From Sphingopyxis sp. Root154 (GTDB lineage: Bacteria > Pseudomonadota > Alphaproteobacteria > Sphingomonadales > Sphingomonadaceae), in assembly GCF_001427105.1 (NCBI RefSeq), contig NZ_LMGI01000002.1, positions 2,022,450-2,086,449 of the forward strand: a DNA stretch of 64,000 nucleotides, given 5' to 3'. Of this stretch, positions 23,895 through 33,000 are shown in pieces. Every line of letters begins with the position of its first letter. Position 1 is the stretch's first letter. Below the pieces are notes generated by a model that was not told the origin of the DNA, made no database searches, and worked only from the letters and a program-made list of their open reading frames with translations. The translations under genes were made by a program, and so were the position numbers.

Positions 23895-25222
23895 GCGGAA
23901 TATCCTTCAATCAGGGCTTGGCGGGAAATATCGAAATCGACCTGCGCCTTGGCAGGCTGCGAGACATAGGCGAGCTGATCGGCGTGGCGCGCGATGGCGA
24001 TGTCGAGCACGGGATCGGCGCCGGCGACGTAAGCGCCCATCAGCATCAGATCGCGATTCTCTTCATAGAGCGACCAGAGCTGGCGGAAGCGCGCGGCTGC
24101 CGAGGCATGCTCGGGATCGACCGAATCGACCATCGTGCGCGACAGCGAACGCGCGACGTCGATCGCCGGGTAGACGCCTTGTTCGGCGAGCTGGCGCGAC
24201 AGGATGATATGGCCGTCGACGATCGCGCGCGCGCTGTCGACGACGGGGTCGTCGATGTCGCCGCCATCGGCGAGCACGGTATAGAGCGCGGTGACCGAGC
24301 CGCCGGTTTCGCGGTCGATGCCGGCGCGTTCGCACAGCGAAGGAATGAGTGCGAAGACCGACGGCGGATACCCCTTCATCGTCGGGGGTTCGCCCAGCGT
24401 CAGCCCGATCTCGCGCTGCGCATGCGCGACGCGGGTCAGGCTGTCGATCAAGAGCAGCACCTTCTTGCCCTCGGCGCGGAACGCTTCGGCGATCGCGGTC
24501 GCGCGCATCGCGGCGCGCAGGCGGAGCAGCGGCGGATGGTCGGCGGGAACCGCGACGACGACCGATTTCTTGCGCACCTCGGGGGGCAGCTTGGTTTCGA
24601 CGAAGTCGCTGACCTCGCGGCTGCGCTCGCCGATCAGCCCGACGACGATGACGTCGCATTCGGTGCCTGCGATCATCTGGCCCATCAGCACCGACTTGCC
24701 GACGCCCGAGCCCGCGATGATCGCGACGCGCTGGCCTTCGCCGACGGTGAGCAGACCGTTGATCGCGCGCACGCCCATGTTGAGCGGGCGGGTGACGCGT
24801 CCGCGGCGTAGCGGGTTGACCTTGCGGCCGGCGAGCGGCCACTGGAACTGCGACTGGATCGCGGGACGTCCGTCGAGCGGGTTGCCCTGTGCATCCATGA
24901 TGCGGCCGAGTAACGTCTTGCCGACGGCAACCATCGAGCTGGCACCATGCGGTTCGACCGGCGCGCCGGTAACGAGCGGCATATTGGTGTCGAAGGGCAG
25001 CACGAGGCTGCGGTGGCCGCGAAAGCCGACGACCTCGCCATAGACATAATCATTGTTCGCCGAGCGGATGCGGACATTGCTGCCGAGCGGCTGGGGGAAA
25101 CCCGACACTTCGAGCATGATGCCCTCGTGCGACACCAAGGTGCCGATACGGCGCGGGCTGGCGTTCGTCAGGTCGACGGGGTCGAGCAGCTGCTGCGCGC
25201 TCATGGCGAGGCGGCGCGTCAT
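23891..25222 (-). CDS. fliI: Flagellar export ATPase FliI
   Basis: FliI is the soluble F1-beta-like ATPase of the export apparatus. The 443-aa product has Walker A GSGVGKS near residue 172, Walker B-type KKVLLLIDSLTRVAHAQRE near 257, and the family block EIGLTLGEPPTMKGYPPSVFALIPSLCERAG. The frame is open far upstream, but the ATG at 25222 overlaps the fliH stop (ATGA) with GGAG upstream, and the family N-terminus fits. A second possible start is at 25204. Confidence 0.95.
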   Translation of the reverse strand: MTRRLAMSAQQLLDPVDLTNASPRRIGTLVSHEGIMLEVSGFPQPLGSNVRIRSANNDYVYGEVVGFRGHRSLVLPFDTNMPLVTGAPVEPHGASSMVAVGKTLLGRIMDAQGNPLDGRPAIQSQFQWPLAGRKVNPLRRGRVTRPLNMGVRAINGLLTVGEGQRVAIIAGSGVGKSVLMGQMIAGTECDVIVVGLIGERSREVSDFVETKLPPEVRKKSVVVAVPADHPPLLRLRAAMRATAIAEAFRAEGKKVLLLIDSLTRVAHAQREIGLTLGEPPTMKGYPPSVFALIPSLCERAGIDRETGGSVTALYTVLADGGDIDDPVVDSARAIVDGHIILSRQLAEQGVYPAIDVARSLSRTMVDSVDPEHASAAARFRQLWSLYEENRDLMLMGAYVAGADPVLDIAIARHADQLAYVSQPAKAQVDFDISRQALIEGYSA

Positions 25223-25821
25223 GCGGCGTCTCCGGTGCCCAGCGCAGTGCGCAGTTCGTCGAGATAGACCGCGCGGCCATGTTCGATCCAGCCGGTCGAG
25301 GTTTCGAGGCGGACGGTGCCGCGCACCATCGCGGGATCGCTCTCGATCGCCAGCGTCAGCGGGCAGTCGGCGAGCAGTGCGGCATCCTCGGGATGAACCC
25401 ACAGGGTGCGCGCCTTGTCGGCGTCGGCAACCAGAGACGCGGCGGTCTCGGCCTGCGCCTGCAGCCATTCGGCGTCGATCGGCGCGGCGGCGACGATCTG
25501 GCGGACCAGCCGTTCGACGGTTTCGGCGATCAGCTGCGCGAGTTCTTCGCTCGGCTCGTCCTGCAGCGCTTCGGCGCCGGCGAGCAATGCGAGCAGCTGG
25601 TGGCGCTCGGCAACAAACGCCGCTTCGGCAAGGCGCTGGCCTTCGGCAAGGCCGAGCGCGAAGGGGTCTTCGAGGTCGAGCTCGTCGATGCTTTCCTGTT
25701 CGGTCGCTTGGGCCGTGTAGGCCGCGGGCGCGAAGGACATCGGACGAAAACCGCTGCCGCGTGCCATCGCCTCGGTGAGCGAGACGGGAGCGAAGCCCGT
25801 TTCGGCGGCGCGATCAGACAT
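25219..25821 (-). CDS. fliH: Flagellar export ATPase regulator FliH
   Basis: FliH binds FliI and links it to the C-ring. The 200-aa product has an acidic middle (ESIDELDLEDPFALGLAEGQRLAEAAF) and a C-terminal V-ATPase subunit E-like part (ELAQLIAETVERLVRQIVAAAPIDAEWLQAQAETAASL; RTLWVHPEDAALL; TSTGWIEHG). Conservation is modest, but order fliG-fliH-fliI and 4-8 nt overlaps make the call firm. Confidence 0.88.
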   Translation of the reverse strand: MSDRAAETGFAPVSLTEAMARGSGFRPMSFAPAAYTAQATEQESIDELDLEDPFALGLAEGQRLAEAAFVAERHQLLALLAGAEALQDEPSEELAQLIAETVERLVRQIVAAAPIDAEWLQAQAETAASLVADADKARTLWVHPEDAALLADCPLTLAIESDPAMVRGTVRLETSTGWIEHGRAVYLDELRTALGTGDAA

Positions 25822-26845
25822 AGTCGTCGCCTCCGCCCGCGATCATGATTTCGCCGGCTGCCGCCATCTGGCGCACGATCTGCATCACGCTCTTTTGCGC
25901 GTCGTCGACGTCGGCGCGCTTGACCATCGTCATTTCGGCCATCTCGTCGCGGATCGTTTCGGCGGCACGCTGCGACATGGTGGCGAGGCACATGTCGACC
26001 ATCTCTTCGTCGGCGCCCTTGAGCGCGATCGCGAGCTGGGCGGCGTCGACCGAGCGCAGCACGGCGCTGAGGCTCTTCTTGTCGAGATCGCGCAGGTTTT
26101 CGAAGATGAACATCTCTTCCTCGATCGTCTGGGCGAGCACGCGGTCGTGCTTCTTCAGCGAGCGGAGCGTGCGCTCGCTCAGCTGCTTCGGCATTTTCTT
26201 CATGATCTTTGCGACGTCGCTCGGGCCGCCGATCGCCTGCTTGGCCACGCGCTGGCCATCGACATTGGCGCTCGCGAGCACCGCTTCGAGATCTTCGATC
26301 GCCGCGGCGGGAACCGAGGTCAGCATCGCGGCGCGCAGCACGAGATCGGCCTGCAGCACTTCGTCGAGCGTCTCGATCGCACGCGCGGCGACATCGGGGA
26401 CGAGCACCGAGAGGATCAGCGCGCCGACCTGCGGATGCTCGCTGGCGAGCAGTCCGCTGATCGCATCGACGTCCATCCAGCGTAGCATTTCGAGCGAAGC
26501 GGCGCTCCGCTGCGGTGCGACGGCGGCGAGGATATTGTCGGCGCGGACGTTACCGACGGCTTCGTTGATCACGGTGCGGATGCGCGTGTCGGCGCCGATC
26601 GCGAGCGCGCTGACGTCGCGGCTGCGCGTCACGAAGCGGTCGAGTGCCTGCCCGATCTGCTGCTCGCTGGCGTTGGCGGTGTCGAACATCGCCTTCGCCA
26701 GCTGGCGGACTTCTTCGGGACCGAGCTGTTTCAGGATCGTTGCGGCTTCGCTTTCGTCGAGCAGCATCAGCAGGATTGCGGCAGCCGCCGATCCTTCGAT
26801 CGCGGGCATGGCGGGGGCGTTATCGAGTTCGGCGACTTCAGGCAC
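25814..26845 (-). CDS. fliG: Flagellar motor switch protein FliG
   Basis: FliG is the rotor protein that contacts MotA. The 343-aa product shows all three domains: N-terminal (SAAAILLMLLDESEAATILKQLGPEEVRQLAKAM), middle (LASEHPQVGALILSVL, a form of the EHPQ motif) and C-terminal with the charged torque helix (FENLRDLDKKSLSAVLRSVDAAQLAIALKGADEE). The start is GTG, overlapping the fliF end by 8 nt. Length is normal. Confidence 0.96.
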   Translation of the reverse strand: MPEVAELDNAPAMPAIEGSAAAAILLMLLDESEAATILKQLGPEEVRQLAKAMFDTANASEQQIGQALDRFVTRSRDVSALAIGADTRIRTVINEAVGNVRADNILAAVAPQRSAASLEMLRWMDVDAISGLLASEHPQVGALILSVLVPDVAARAIETLDEVLQADLVLRAAMLTSVPAAAIEDLEAVLASANVDGQRVAKQAIGGPSDVAKIMKKMPKQLSERTLRSLKKHDRVLAQTIEEEMFIFENLRDLDKKSLSAVLRSVDAAQLAIALKGADEEMVDMCLATMSQRAAETIRDEMAEMTMVKRADVDDAQKSVMQIVRQMAAAGEIMIAGGGDDYV

Positions 26846-28493
26846 GGGCGCCCTCCTGCATCAGGTGGCGGACGACGAGTGCCGCGCGCGCCGAATCCTG
26901 GCGGACGAAGGCGCGGACGAGGTTGGCGCGCGCTTCATAGCTTGGCGCCTGTTCGATCATCTCGAGCGTGATTTCGCGGCCGCCCTGACCATTGGCAAGC
27001 GCCGGACGGTCGGTGGCGGCGAGCAGCGACGCTTCGAGCTCCTGATTCTGTGCAATGCGCTTCGCGGCGCGCTCCTTGGCGGCGCGGATCATCGGGCGGC
27101 CGATGAACAGGAAAGCGAGCAGCGCGGCAAGGATCGCGCCGACCTGCTGAACCAGCGGCAGGAACCACCCCTGGTCGTAAAAGGCGGGCGCAGTGTCTTC
27201 GACCTGCACAAACGGGCGCTGGTTGATCGCGACCAGATCGCCGCGCGTGGCGTCATAACCGATCGCGCCCTTCACCAGATTGTCGATCTTGGTCAGGTCG
27301 GCCTGCGTCAGTGCCTTCTTGCCCTGATTGAGTGCGACGGCGACCGAGACGCGGCGCAGCTTGCCCTGCGGCGAGTGCGTCACCGAAATCTCGCGGCCGA
27401 CTTCATAGGCGCGCGCGGCATTTTCATTGCTCTCGGTTCCGGGCGCGGGGGCCGCGCCGGGCGGGACCGGCTGCGGACCGGTCGCGGTGATTGTCGTCGC
27501 CTGCGGCGGCTGGTTCGACAGCGCGCCGGGGATGCCGACCGCGGGGGCGCTCGTGCCGCTGGTCGAGCGCGTGATCTGCTCGCTGGTGAGCGCACGGTCG
27601 TTCTCGGGGAAGCTTTCGCGCGTTGCCTGGCTTTCGGACATGTCGACATCGGCATGGACTTCGACGGTGTAATTGCCGGCGCCGAGCATCGGGCCGAGCA
27701 ACGTGTCGAGCGCGCGGCGGAAACGGTCTTCGACCTGCAGCTGGAGCTGGAACGCCTTCATGTCGCTGCCCGATGCAGTGTCCGACAGCAAAGCGCCGCG
27801 CTGGTCGATCACCGACACCTGATCGGCGTTCATTCCGGGTATCGACGAAGCGACGAGGAAACGGATCGCCTGCACCTGACCGTCCGACAGCGAGCGGCCG
27901 TTCTGCAAGGTCAGCATCACCGATGCGGTGGCGGGCTTGTCTTCGCGGACGAACAGGCTGGGTTCGGCGGCGGCGACATGGACGCGCGCGCTCTTGACCG
28001 CGTCGATCGTCTCGATCGTGCGCGACAGGTCAGCCTCGCGTGCCGAACGCAGCGCTTCGCCTTCGATCGCGCGGCTCGACCCCATCGGGAGCGCGGCGAT
28101 CAGGCTGTCGCCGCTCGGCGCCGCCTTGGGCAGGCCCTGTCCGGCGAGCGCGATGCGCGCCTGATGGAGTTTGTCGGCGTCGACGGTCAGCGCGCCCGTG
28201 GTCGGGTCGATGCTGTGGCCGATGCCCTGCGTCTGCAGCGCGTCGGCGACGGCAGCCTTGTCGGTATCGTCGAGCCCGGCGAACAGCTGTGCCTGCGGTG
28301 CCGCCTGCATCGTGAAATAGGCGAGCGCGGCGATGCCGATCGCCGACGTCATCGCGATCGCGGGCAGTGCGCGCTGCACCGCCGGCTGACGGAGGAAACC
28401 GGTGAGCGGGGCGAGCCGGCCGCCCAGGACGGGGGCGGGGAGGCGGTTCGTGACGCCGTTGTCGACGGGGGTAAGGATCTGGGTCTCGGCCAT
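26838..28493 (-). CDS. fliF: Flagellar MS-ring protein FliF
   Basis: FliF forms the MS-ring in the inner membrane. The 551-aa product has an N-terminal membrane helix (ALPAIAMTSAIGIAALAYFTM), the ring-building domains (FAGLDDTDKAAVADALQTQGIGHSIDPTTGALTVDADKLHQARIALAGQGLP), a second helix (VGAILAALLAFLFIGRPMI) and a short C-terminal tail for FliG binding. Length is normal. It follows fliE by 3 nt. Confidence 0.96.
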   Translation of the reverse strand: MAETQILTPVDNGVTNRLPAPVLGGRLAPLTGFLRQPAVQRALPAIAMTSAIGIAALAYFTMQAAPQAQLFAGLDDTDKAAVADALQTQGIGHSIDPTTGALTVDADKLHQARIALAGQGLPKAAPSGDSLIAALPMGSSRAIEGEALRSAREADLSRTIETIDAVKSARVHVAAAEPSLFVREDKPATASVMLTLQNGRSLSDGQVQAIRFLVASSIPGMNADQVSVIDQRGALLSDTASGSDMKAFQLQLQVEDRFRRALDTLLGPMLGAGNYTVEVHADVDMSESQATRESFPENDRALTSEQITRSTSGTSAPAVGIPGALSNQPPQATTITATGPQPVPPGAAPAPGTESNENAARAYEVGREISVTHSPQGKLRRVSVAVALNQGKKALTQADLTKIDNLVKGAIGYDATRGDLVAINQRPFVQVEDTAPAFYDQGWFLPLVQQVGAILAALLAFLFIGRPMIRAAKERAAKRIAQNQELEASLLAATDRPALANGQGGREITLEMIEQAPSYEARANLVRAFVRQDSARAALVVRHLMQEGARA

Positions 28494-28496
28494 GGA

Positions 28497-28850
28497 TTAC
28501 ACCGGCATGTTCATGATGTCGCGATACGCGGACAGCAGCTTGTTGCGGACTTGCAGGGTGGTTTCGAAGCCGAGCGAGGCTTTCTGACGCTCGATCATCA
28601 CGCTGACGATGTCGTGCGTGTCGCCGCGTTCATAGGCTTCGCTGATCTGGCTCGCCTTCGACTGCTGCGCGTTGACCTGTTGCAGCGCATTGTTAATCGC
28701 GGCGCCGAAATCGGGAGTTCCCCCCGCACCGCCGACGCCGCCTTCGGCCCCGCCGATGCCACCGCGGCCCGCGGCGCGCTGCAACGCCTGGTTCTGATTG
28801 AGGATCGAACTGCGCATCTGCAGCAGCCGGCTCGGGTCAATCGTGCTCAT
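28497..28850 (-). CDS. fliE: Flagellar hook-basal body protein FliE
   Basis: FliE connects the MS-ring to the rod. The ~117-aa product ends with the family motif (MIERQKASLGFETTLQVRNKLLSAYRDIMNMPV) and has a Gly-rich N-terminal half. The frame is open upstream to 28916, but that would run through the sigma-54 promoter; the ATG at 28850 gives a family-like N-terminus (MSTIDPSRLLQM). It is the first gene of the fliE-fliF-...-flhB unit. Confidence 0.92.
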   Translation of the reverse strand: MSTIDPSRLLQMRSSILNQNQALQRAAGRGGIGGAEGGVGGAGGTPDFGAAINNALQQVNAQQSKASQISEAYERGDTHDIVSVMIERQKASLGFETTLQVRNKLLSAYRDIMNMPV

Positions 28851-28899
28851 TGCTTTCCATCCGTCCTGACGGCGGCGATGTGCCGCACGCAAAGAACAA

Positions 28900-28915
28900 T
28901 GCAAAGCGCGTGCCA
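28900..28915 (-). promoter_or_regulatory. Sigma-54 promoter for the fliE operon
   Basis: Minus strand TGGCACGCGCTTTGCA, a perfect TGGCACG-N4-TTGCW site, 50 nt upstream of the fliE ATG. It probably drives fliE to flhB. Confidence 0.87.
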
Positions 28916-28934
28916 AAAAAATTAATGGCTTATT

Positions 28935-28948
28935 CTCAATATATTGAG
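28935..28948. promoter_or_regulatory. 14-bp palindrome between fliE and fliC promoters
   Basis: CTCAATATATTGAG is a perfect inverted repeat in an AT-rich stretch, about 20 bp upstream of the fliE sigma-54 element and about 55 bp upstream of the fliC FliA element. It is a candidate protein-binding site; the binder is unknown. Confidence 0.5.
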
Positions 28949-29001
28949 TGGTAGTGCCGTGGCCTATTTCGCGGTTTCGGCGTTTTTTTGACGGGGTACG
29001 C

Positions 29002-29028
29002 TTAATCGCCCCTGCGGTCCGCCGTTAC
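29002..29028 (+). promoter_or_regulatory. FliA (sigma-28) promoter for fliC
   Basis: TTAA, an exact 15-nt spacer, then GCCGTTAC, about 70 nt upstream of the flagellin ATG. Spacing and -10 are identical to the motA site. Confidence 0.85.
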
Positions 29029-29097
29029 TGCTTTCCGTGACCGCTCCTCGAGCCCTCACATCACGGGAATGGCCATCGAGGCCGGAAAGGAACAAAG

Positions 29098-29916
29098 ATG
29101 ACTGTCATCAACACCAATGTGAGCGCGCTTCGCGCCCAGAATAGCTCGCGCGTTGCCAACCAAATGCAGTCGCAGGCGATGGAACGCCTGTCGAGCGGCA
29201 AGCGCATCAACAGCGCCAAGGACGACGCCGCCGGCCTCGCCATCGCAACCCGCATGGAGGCCGCTTCGCGCGGTTTCACCCAGGCGATCCGCAACGCCAA
29301 CGACGGCATTTCGCTCGCCCAGACCGCCGACAGCGCGGCCGGCAGCATCTCGGACATCCTCGTCCGTATGCGCGACCTGTCGATGCAGGCATCGACCGGC
29401 ACGCTCAGCGATCCCGACCGCGTGCTGGTGCAGAAGGAAGTTGCCGCGCTGATCTCGCAGATCGGCGATGTTGTCGGTCAGACCACGTTTAACGGCAACA
29501 AGCTGCTCGACGGCAGCGTCGCTGCCGGTTTCGATATCCAGACCGGCATCAATGCGACCGAAGTCGTGAACATCCAGATCGCGAACCTCGGCGCTCTTCC
29601 CGGCGTGGCTGGCATCACCGTCGCTACGCAGGGCGGGGCCACGGCTGCGCTGGCAGTGCTTGACACGGCGATCGATGCTGTCGCGTCGGAACGCGCCAAT
29701 CTCGGTGCGCAGCAGAACCGCCTGACCTCGGCTGTCGATAATTTGACGTCGCGTGTCACTAATTTGGATGAATCGAAGTCGCGCATCGAAGACGCCGATT
29801 TCTCGGTGGAATCGACGAACCTCGCCGCCGCCGGCATCTTGGCACAGGCATCGACCGCGATGCTCGCCCAGGCGAACCAGAGCTCGCAGGGCGTGATGAA
29901 CCTGCTCCGTGGCTAA
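29098..29916 (+). CDS. fliC: Flagellin
   Basis: Flagellin is the filament subunit. The 272-aa product has the D0/D1 ends: TVINTNVSALRAQNSSRVANQMQSQAMERLSSGKRINSAKDDAAGLAIATRM at the start and SRIEDADFSVESTNLAAAGILAQASTAMLAQANQSSQGVMNLLRG at the end. The variable centre is minimal, so the outer D2/D3 domains are absent, as in other short alphaproteobacterial flagellins. AAGGAAC lies just before the ATG. Only one flagellin gene is seen in this window. Confidence 0.97.
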   Translation: MTVINTNVSALRAQNSSRVANQMQSQAMERLSSGKRINSAKDDAAGLAIATRMEAASRGFTQAIRNANDGISLAQTADSAAGSISDILVRMRDLSMQASTGTLSDPDRVLVQKEVAALISQIGDVVGQTTFNGNKLLDGSVAAGFDIQTGINATEVVNIQIANLGALPGVAGITVATQGGATAALAVLDTAIDAVASERANLGAQQNRLTSAVDNLTSRVTNLDESKSRIEDADFSVESTNLAAAGILAQASTAMLAQANQSSQGVMNLLRG

Positions 29917-29971
29917 ACTTCGCGAACAAATTTCAGGCTATATTAGGTTGGTCCCTTAGATAGCCTGATCC

Positions 29972-30010
29972 GATGCCCCGGCCCCCACAGCCGGGGCATC
30001 ATCTTTTCTC
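29972..30010 (+). terminator. Rho-independent terminator after fliC
   Basis: An 11-bp perfect stem (GATGCCCCGGC / GCCGGGGCATC) with a 7-nt loop is followed by ATCTTTTCTC. It lies about 55 nt after the flagellin stop. A further inverted repeat TTCCGGC-GTCA-GCCGGAA (30013-30030) sits at the end of the convergent dnaE2. Confidence 0.85.
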
Positions 30011-30039
30011 GCTTCCGGCGTCAGCCGGAAAACGATCCA

Positions 30040-33000
30040 TCAATGAAAATCCCGCGACTTCGGCAGGATGCGGACGTCGCGTGGGTGGCCATGCTTCGCC
30101 GCATAGCCGCGCGGGTGCTGCGGATGCCTGACCTCGTCGGCCCAGCAGACGTCGGGGTCGAAGCGGCGGTCGCTGCCCAGCGTGTCGAGCATCGCGGTCC
30201 GATCGACGATGCGCGTCGCCATCAGGTGGACCACCCCTTCCTTGCTCCGCTGCACCTCGCCCTCGGCGAGCATCAGCCGCGACGCCATGACGGCGCGGCG
30301 ATAGCGTTCGAAATGGCGCGCCCAGAGCAGGATATTGACGATCCCGCCCTCATCCTCGAGCGTGATAAAGATCGCATTGCCCTTGCCGGGGCGCTGGCGG
30401 ATCAGCACGACGCCCGCGGTGCGGATGATCGAGCCGTTCTTCGACGCCGCGACCTCGGCCGCGCTCAACACCCCTTCGCGCGCGAAATCGCGGCGCAGGA
30501 ACGCCATCGGATGGCCTTTCAGCGACAGCCGCGTCGTCTGGTAATCGGTAAGCACATGCTCGACCATCGGCGTCGGCGGCAGCCCGGCATCCTCCTCGGC
30601 GCCGAGCTCGTCGGTTTCGGCCGCACCGAACAGCGGCAGCACGCCCTGGCGAACGCGCCGCGCGTCCCACAGCGCGGGCCGCCGTTTGAGCCCCATCGAC
30701 CGGCACGCATCGGCCTCGGCGAGCAGGCGAAGCGCGCGCGACGGCAGGCCCGCGCGGCGCGCGAGCTCCTCGACCGAAGCGAAGGGCGTGGTGCTGCGGG
30801 CTTTAACGATCTCATTCGCCCACTCTTCGCGAAATCCGTCAACTTGACGAAAGCCGAGCCGAAGCGCGAGGCTGCCATCTCCGCACCGCTCAAGACTATT
30901 GTCCCAACAGCTCTTATTCACATCGACCCCGCGCACTTCGACACCATGCTCCTGCGCATCGCGGACAAGCTGCGCGGGTGCGTAGAAACCCATGGGTTGC
31001 GAGTTGAGGATGCCGCACGCGAAGACCGCGGGGTGATGGCATTTCAGCCACGACGACACATAGACGAGCTTGGCGAATGACTGGGCGTGACTTTCGGGAA
31101 AGCCATAGCTGCCGAAACCCTCGATCTGTTTGAAGCATCGGGCCGCGAAATCGGCTTCGTAGCCGCGACGGATCATGCCGCCGATCATCTTCTCCTTATA
31201 TTGATGAATCGTTCCGGCATTTCTGAAGGTCGCCATCGCACGGCGCAGACCATTGGCTTCATCGGGGGTAAATTCAGCGGCAACAATGGCGAGCTTCATC
31301 GCCTGTTCCTGAAACAGCGGAACGCCGCATGTCCTGCGAAGCAGATTGAATAGTTCCTCGGGATCGTGTGGCGCCGCCGGCGAAGGATAGTCGACCGCTT
31401 CTTCCCCGCTGCGCCGCTTCAGATAGGGATGGACCATATCCCCCTCAATCGGACCGGGGCGAACGATCGCCACCTGGATGACCAAATCGTAGAGTTCCCT
31501 TGGACGCAGGCGTGGTAGCATGTTGATTTGGGCACGGCTTTCGACCTGAAAGACGCCGACACTGTCTCCCTTGCACAGCATGTCGTAAACGTCCGAATCT
31601 TCCTCCGGAACCTTCCGGAGGTCATGATCGCCCAGATCGTGCAGCCGCATCAGGTCGAAACATTTGCGGATGCAGGTCAGCATCCCTAGTGCGAGCACAT
31701 CGACCTTCATCAGTCGCAGTTCATCGATGTCGTCCTTATCCCATTCGATGAAGGTGCGATCCTCCATCGCGGCATTGTGAATGGGCACCGTCTCGTCGAG
31801 CCGGTCCTCGGTCAGCACATAGCCGCCGACATGCTGCGACAGGTGGCGCGGGAAGGTGAGCAACTGCGCGACCACCCATTGCAGCCGTGCAATATCATCG
31901 AGCTCGGGGTCCAGGCCCGCTTCGACGAAGCGCTCGATGGGCATCTCGCTGCCCCAGCTGCCCCAGGTCGTGTCGGCGAGCCGCTGCGTGACATCCTCGC
32001 TGAGCCCCAGCGCCTTCCCGACCTCGCGTACCGCGCTGCGCGGCCGGTAATGGATCACCGTCGCGGCAATGCCCGCACGCCGCCGCGTGTAACGGCGATA
32101 GACATATTGCATCACCTCCTCGCGCCGTTCGTGCTCGAAATCGACGTCGATGTCGGGTGGCTCACGCCGTTCCTCGGACAGGAAGCGCGTGAAGAGCAGG
32201 TTGTTATAGATCGGATCGATCGAGGTGATTTCGAGCAGATAGCAGACGAGCGAATTCGCCGCCGACCCGCGTCCCTGGCAGAGAATTGGCGGGTCGCGCG
32301 TGCGGGCATGATTCACGATGTCGTGGACGGTCAGGAAGTAGCAGGCGAAATTGCATTTGCGGATGAGGGATAGTTCCTCGTCGAGAACTTCCTGCCAGCG
32401 TTTCGGCAATCCGTCGGGATGAAGCTTATTCGCAGCTTCCATCACCATATGTTCGAGCCAGCTTTGGGGCTCCCAGCCTTCGGGAACTGGCTCGTGCGGA
32501 TATTCATACTCCAGATCTCGCAGCGAAAAACCGATGCGATCGAGGATGTTTGCGCTTTCGTCGACCGCTTCGGGGCAGGTACGGAACAAGCGCCGTATTT
32601 CCTGCGGTGACTTCAGATGGCGCTCGCCATTGGCGCGCAGCAGGCGGCCGACCTCGTTGAGGTTGGTGCCTTCGCGAATGCAGGTGATGACATCGTGGAG
32701 CGGTCGCTGCTCGCGTGTGGCGTAAAGTGCGTCGTTGGTCGCGAGCATCGGGATGCCGACGCGGTCGGCCAAGGCGCCTAGCCGCGAGAGACGGCGGCGA
32801 TCGCTGCCTCCTCTTGGCATCGTCGCACCCAGCCATAGCGAGCCCGGTGCGACCTCGGCCAAGCGGCGCAGGACAGGTTCATCCTTCTCGGACGCCATCG
32901 CGATCAGGATCATATCCTCGCAGTGGATCAGAAGATTCTTGAGCTTCATCACGCAATTGCCCTTTGTGGTGCGGCGATTGCCGATGGTGAGCATCCGCGT

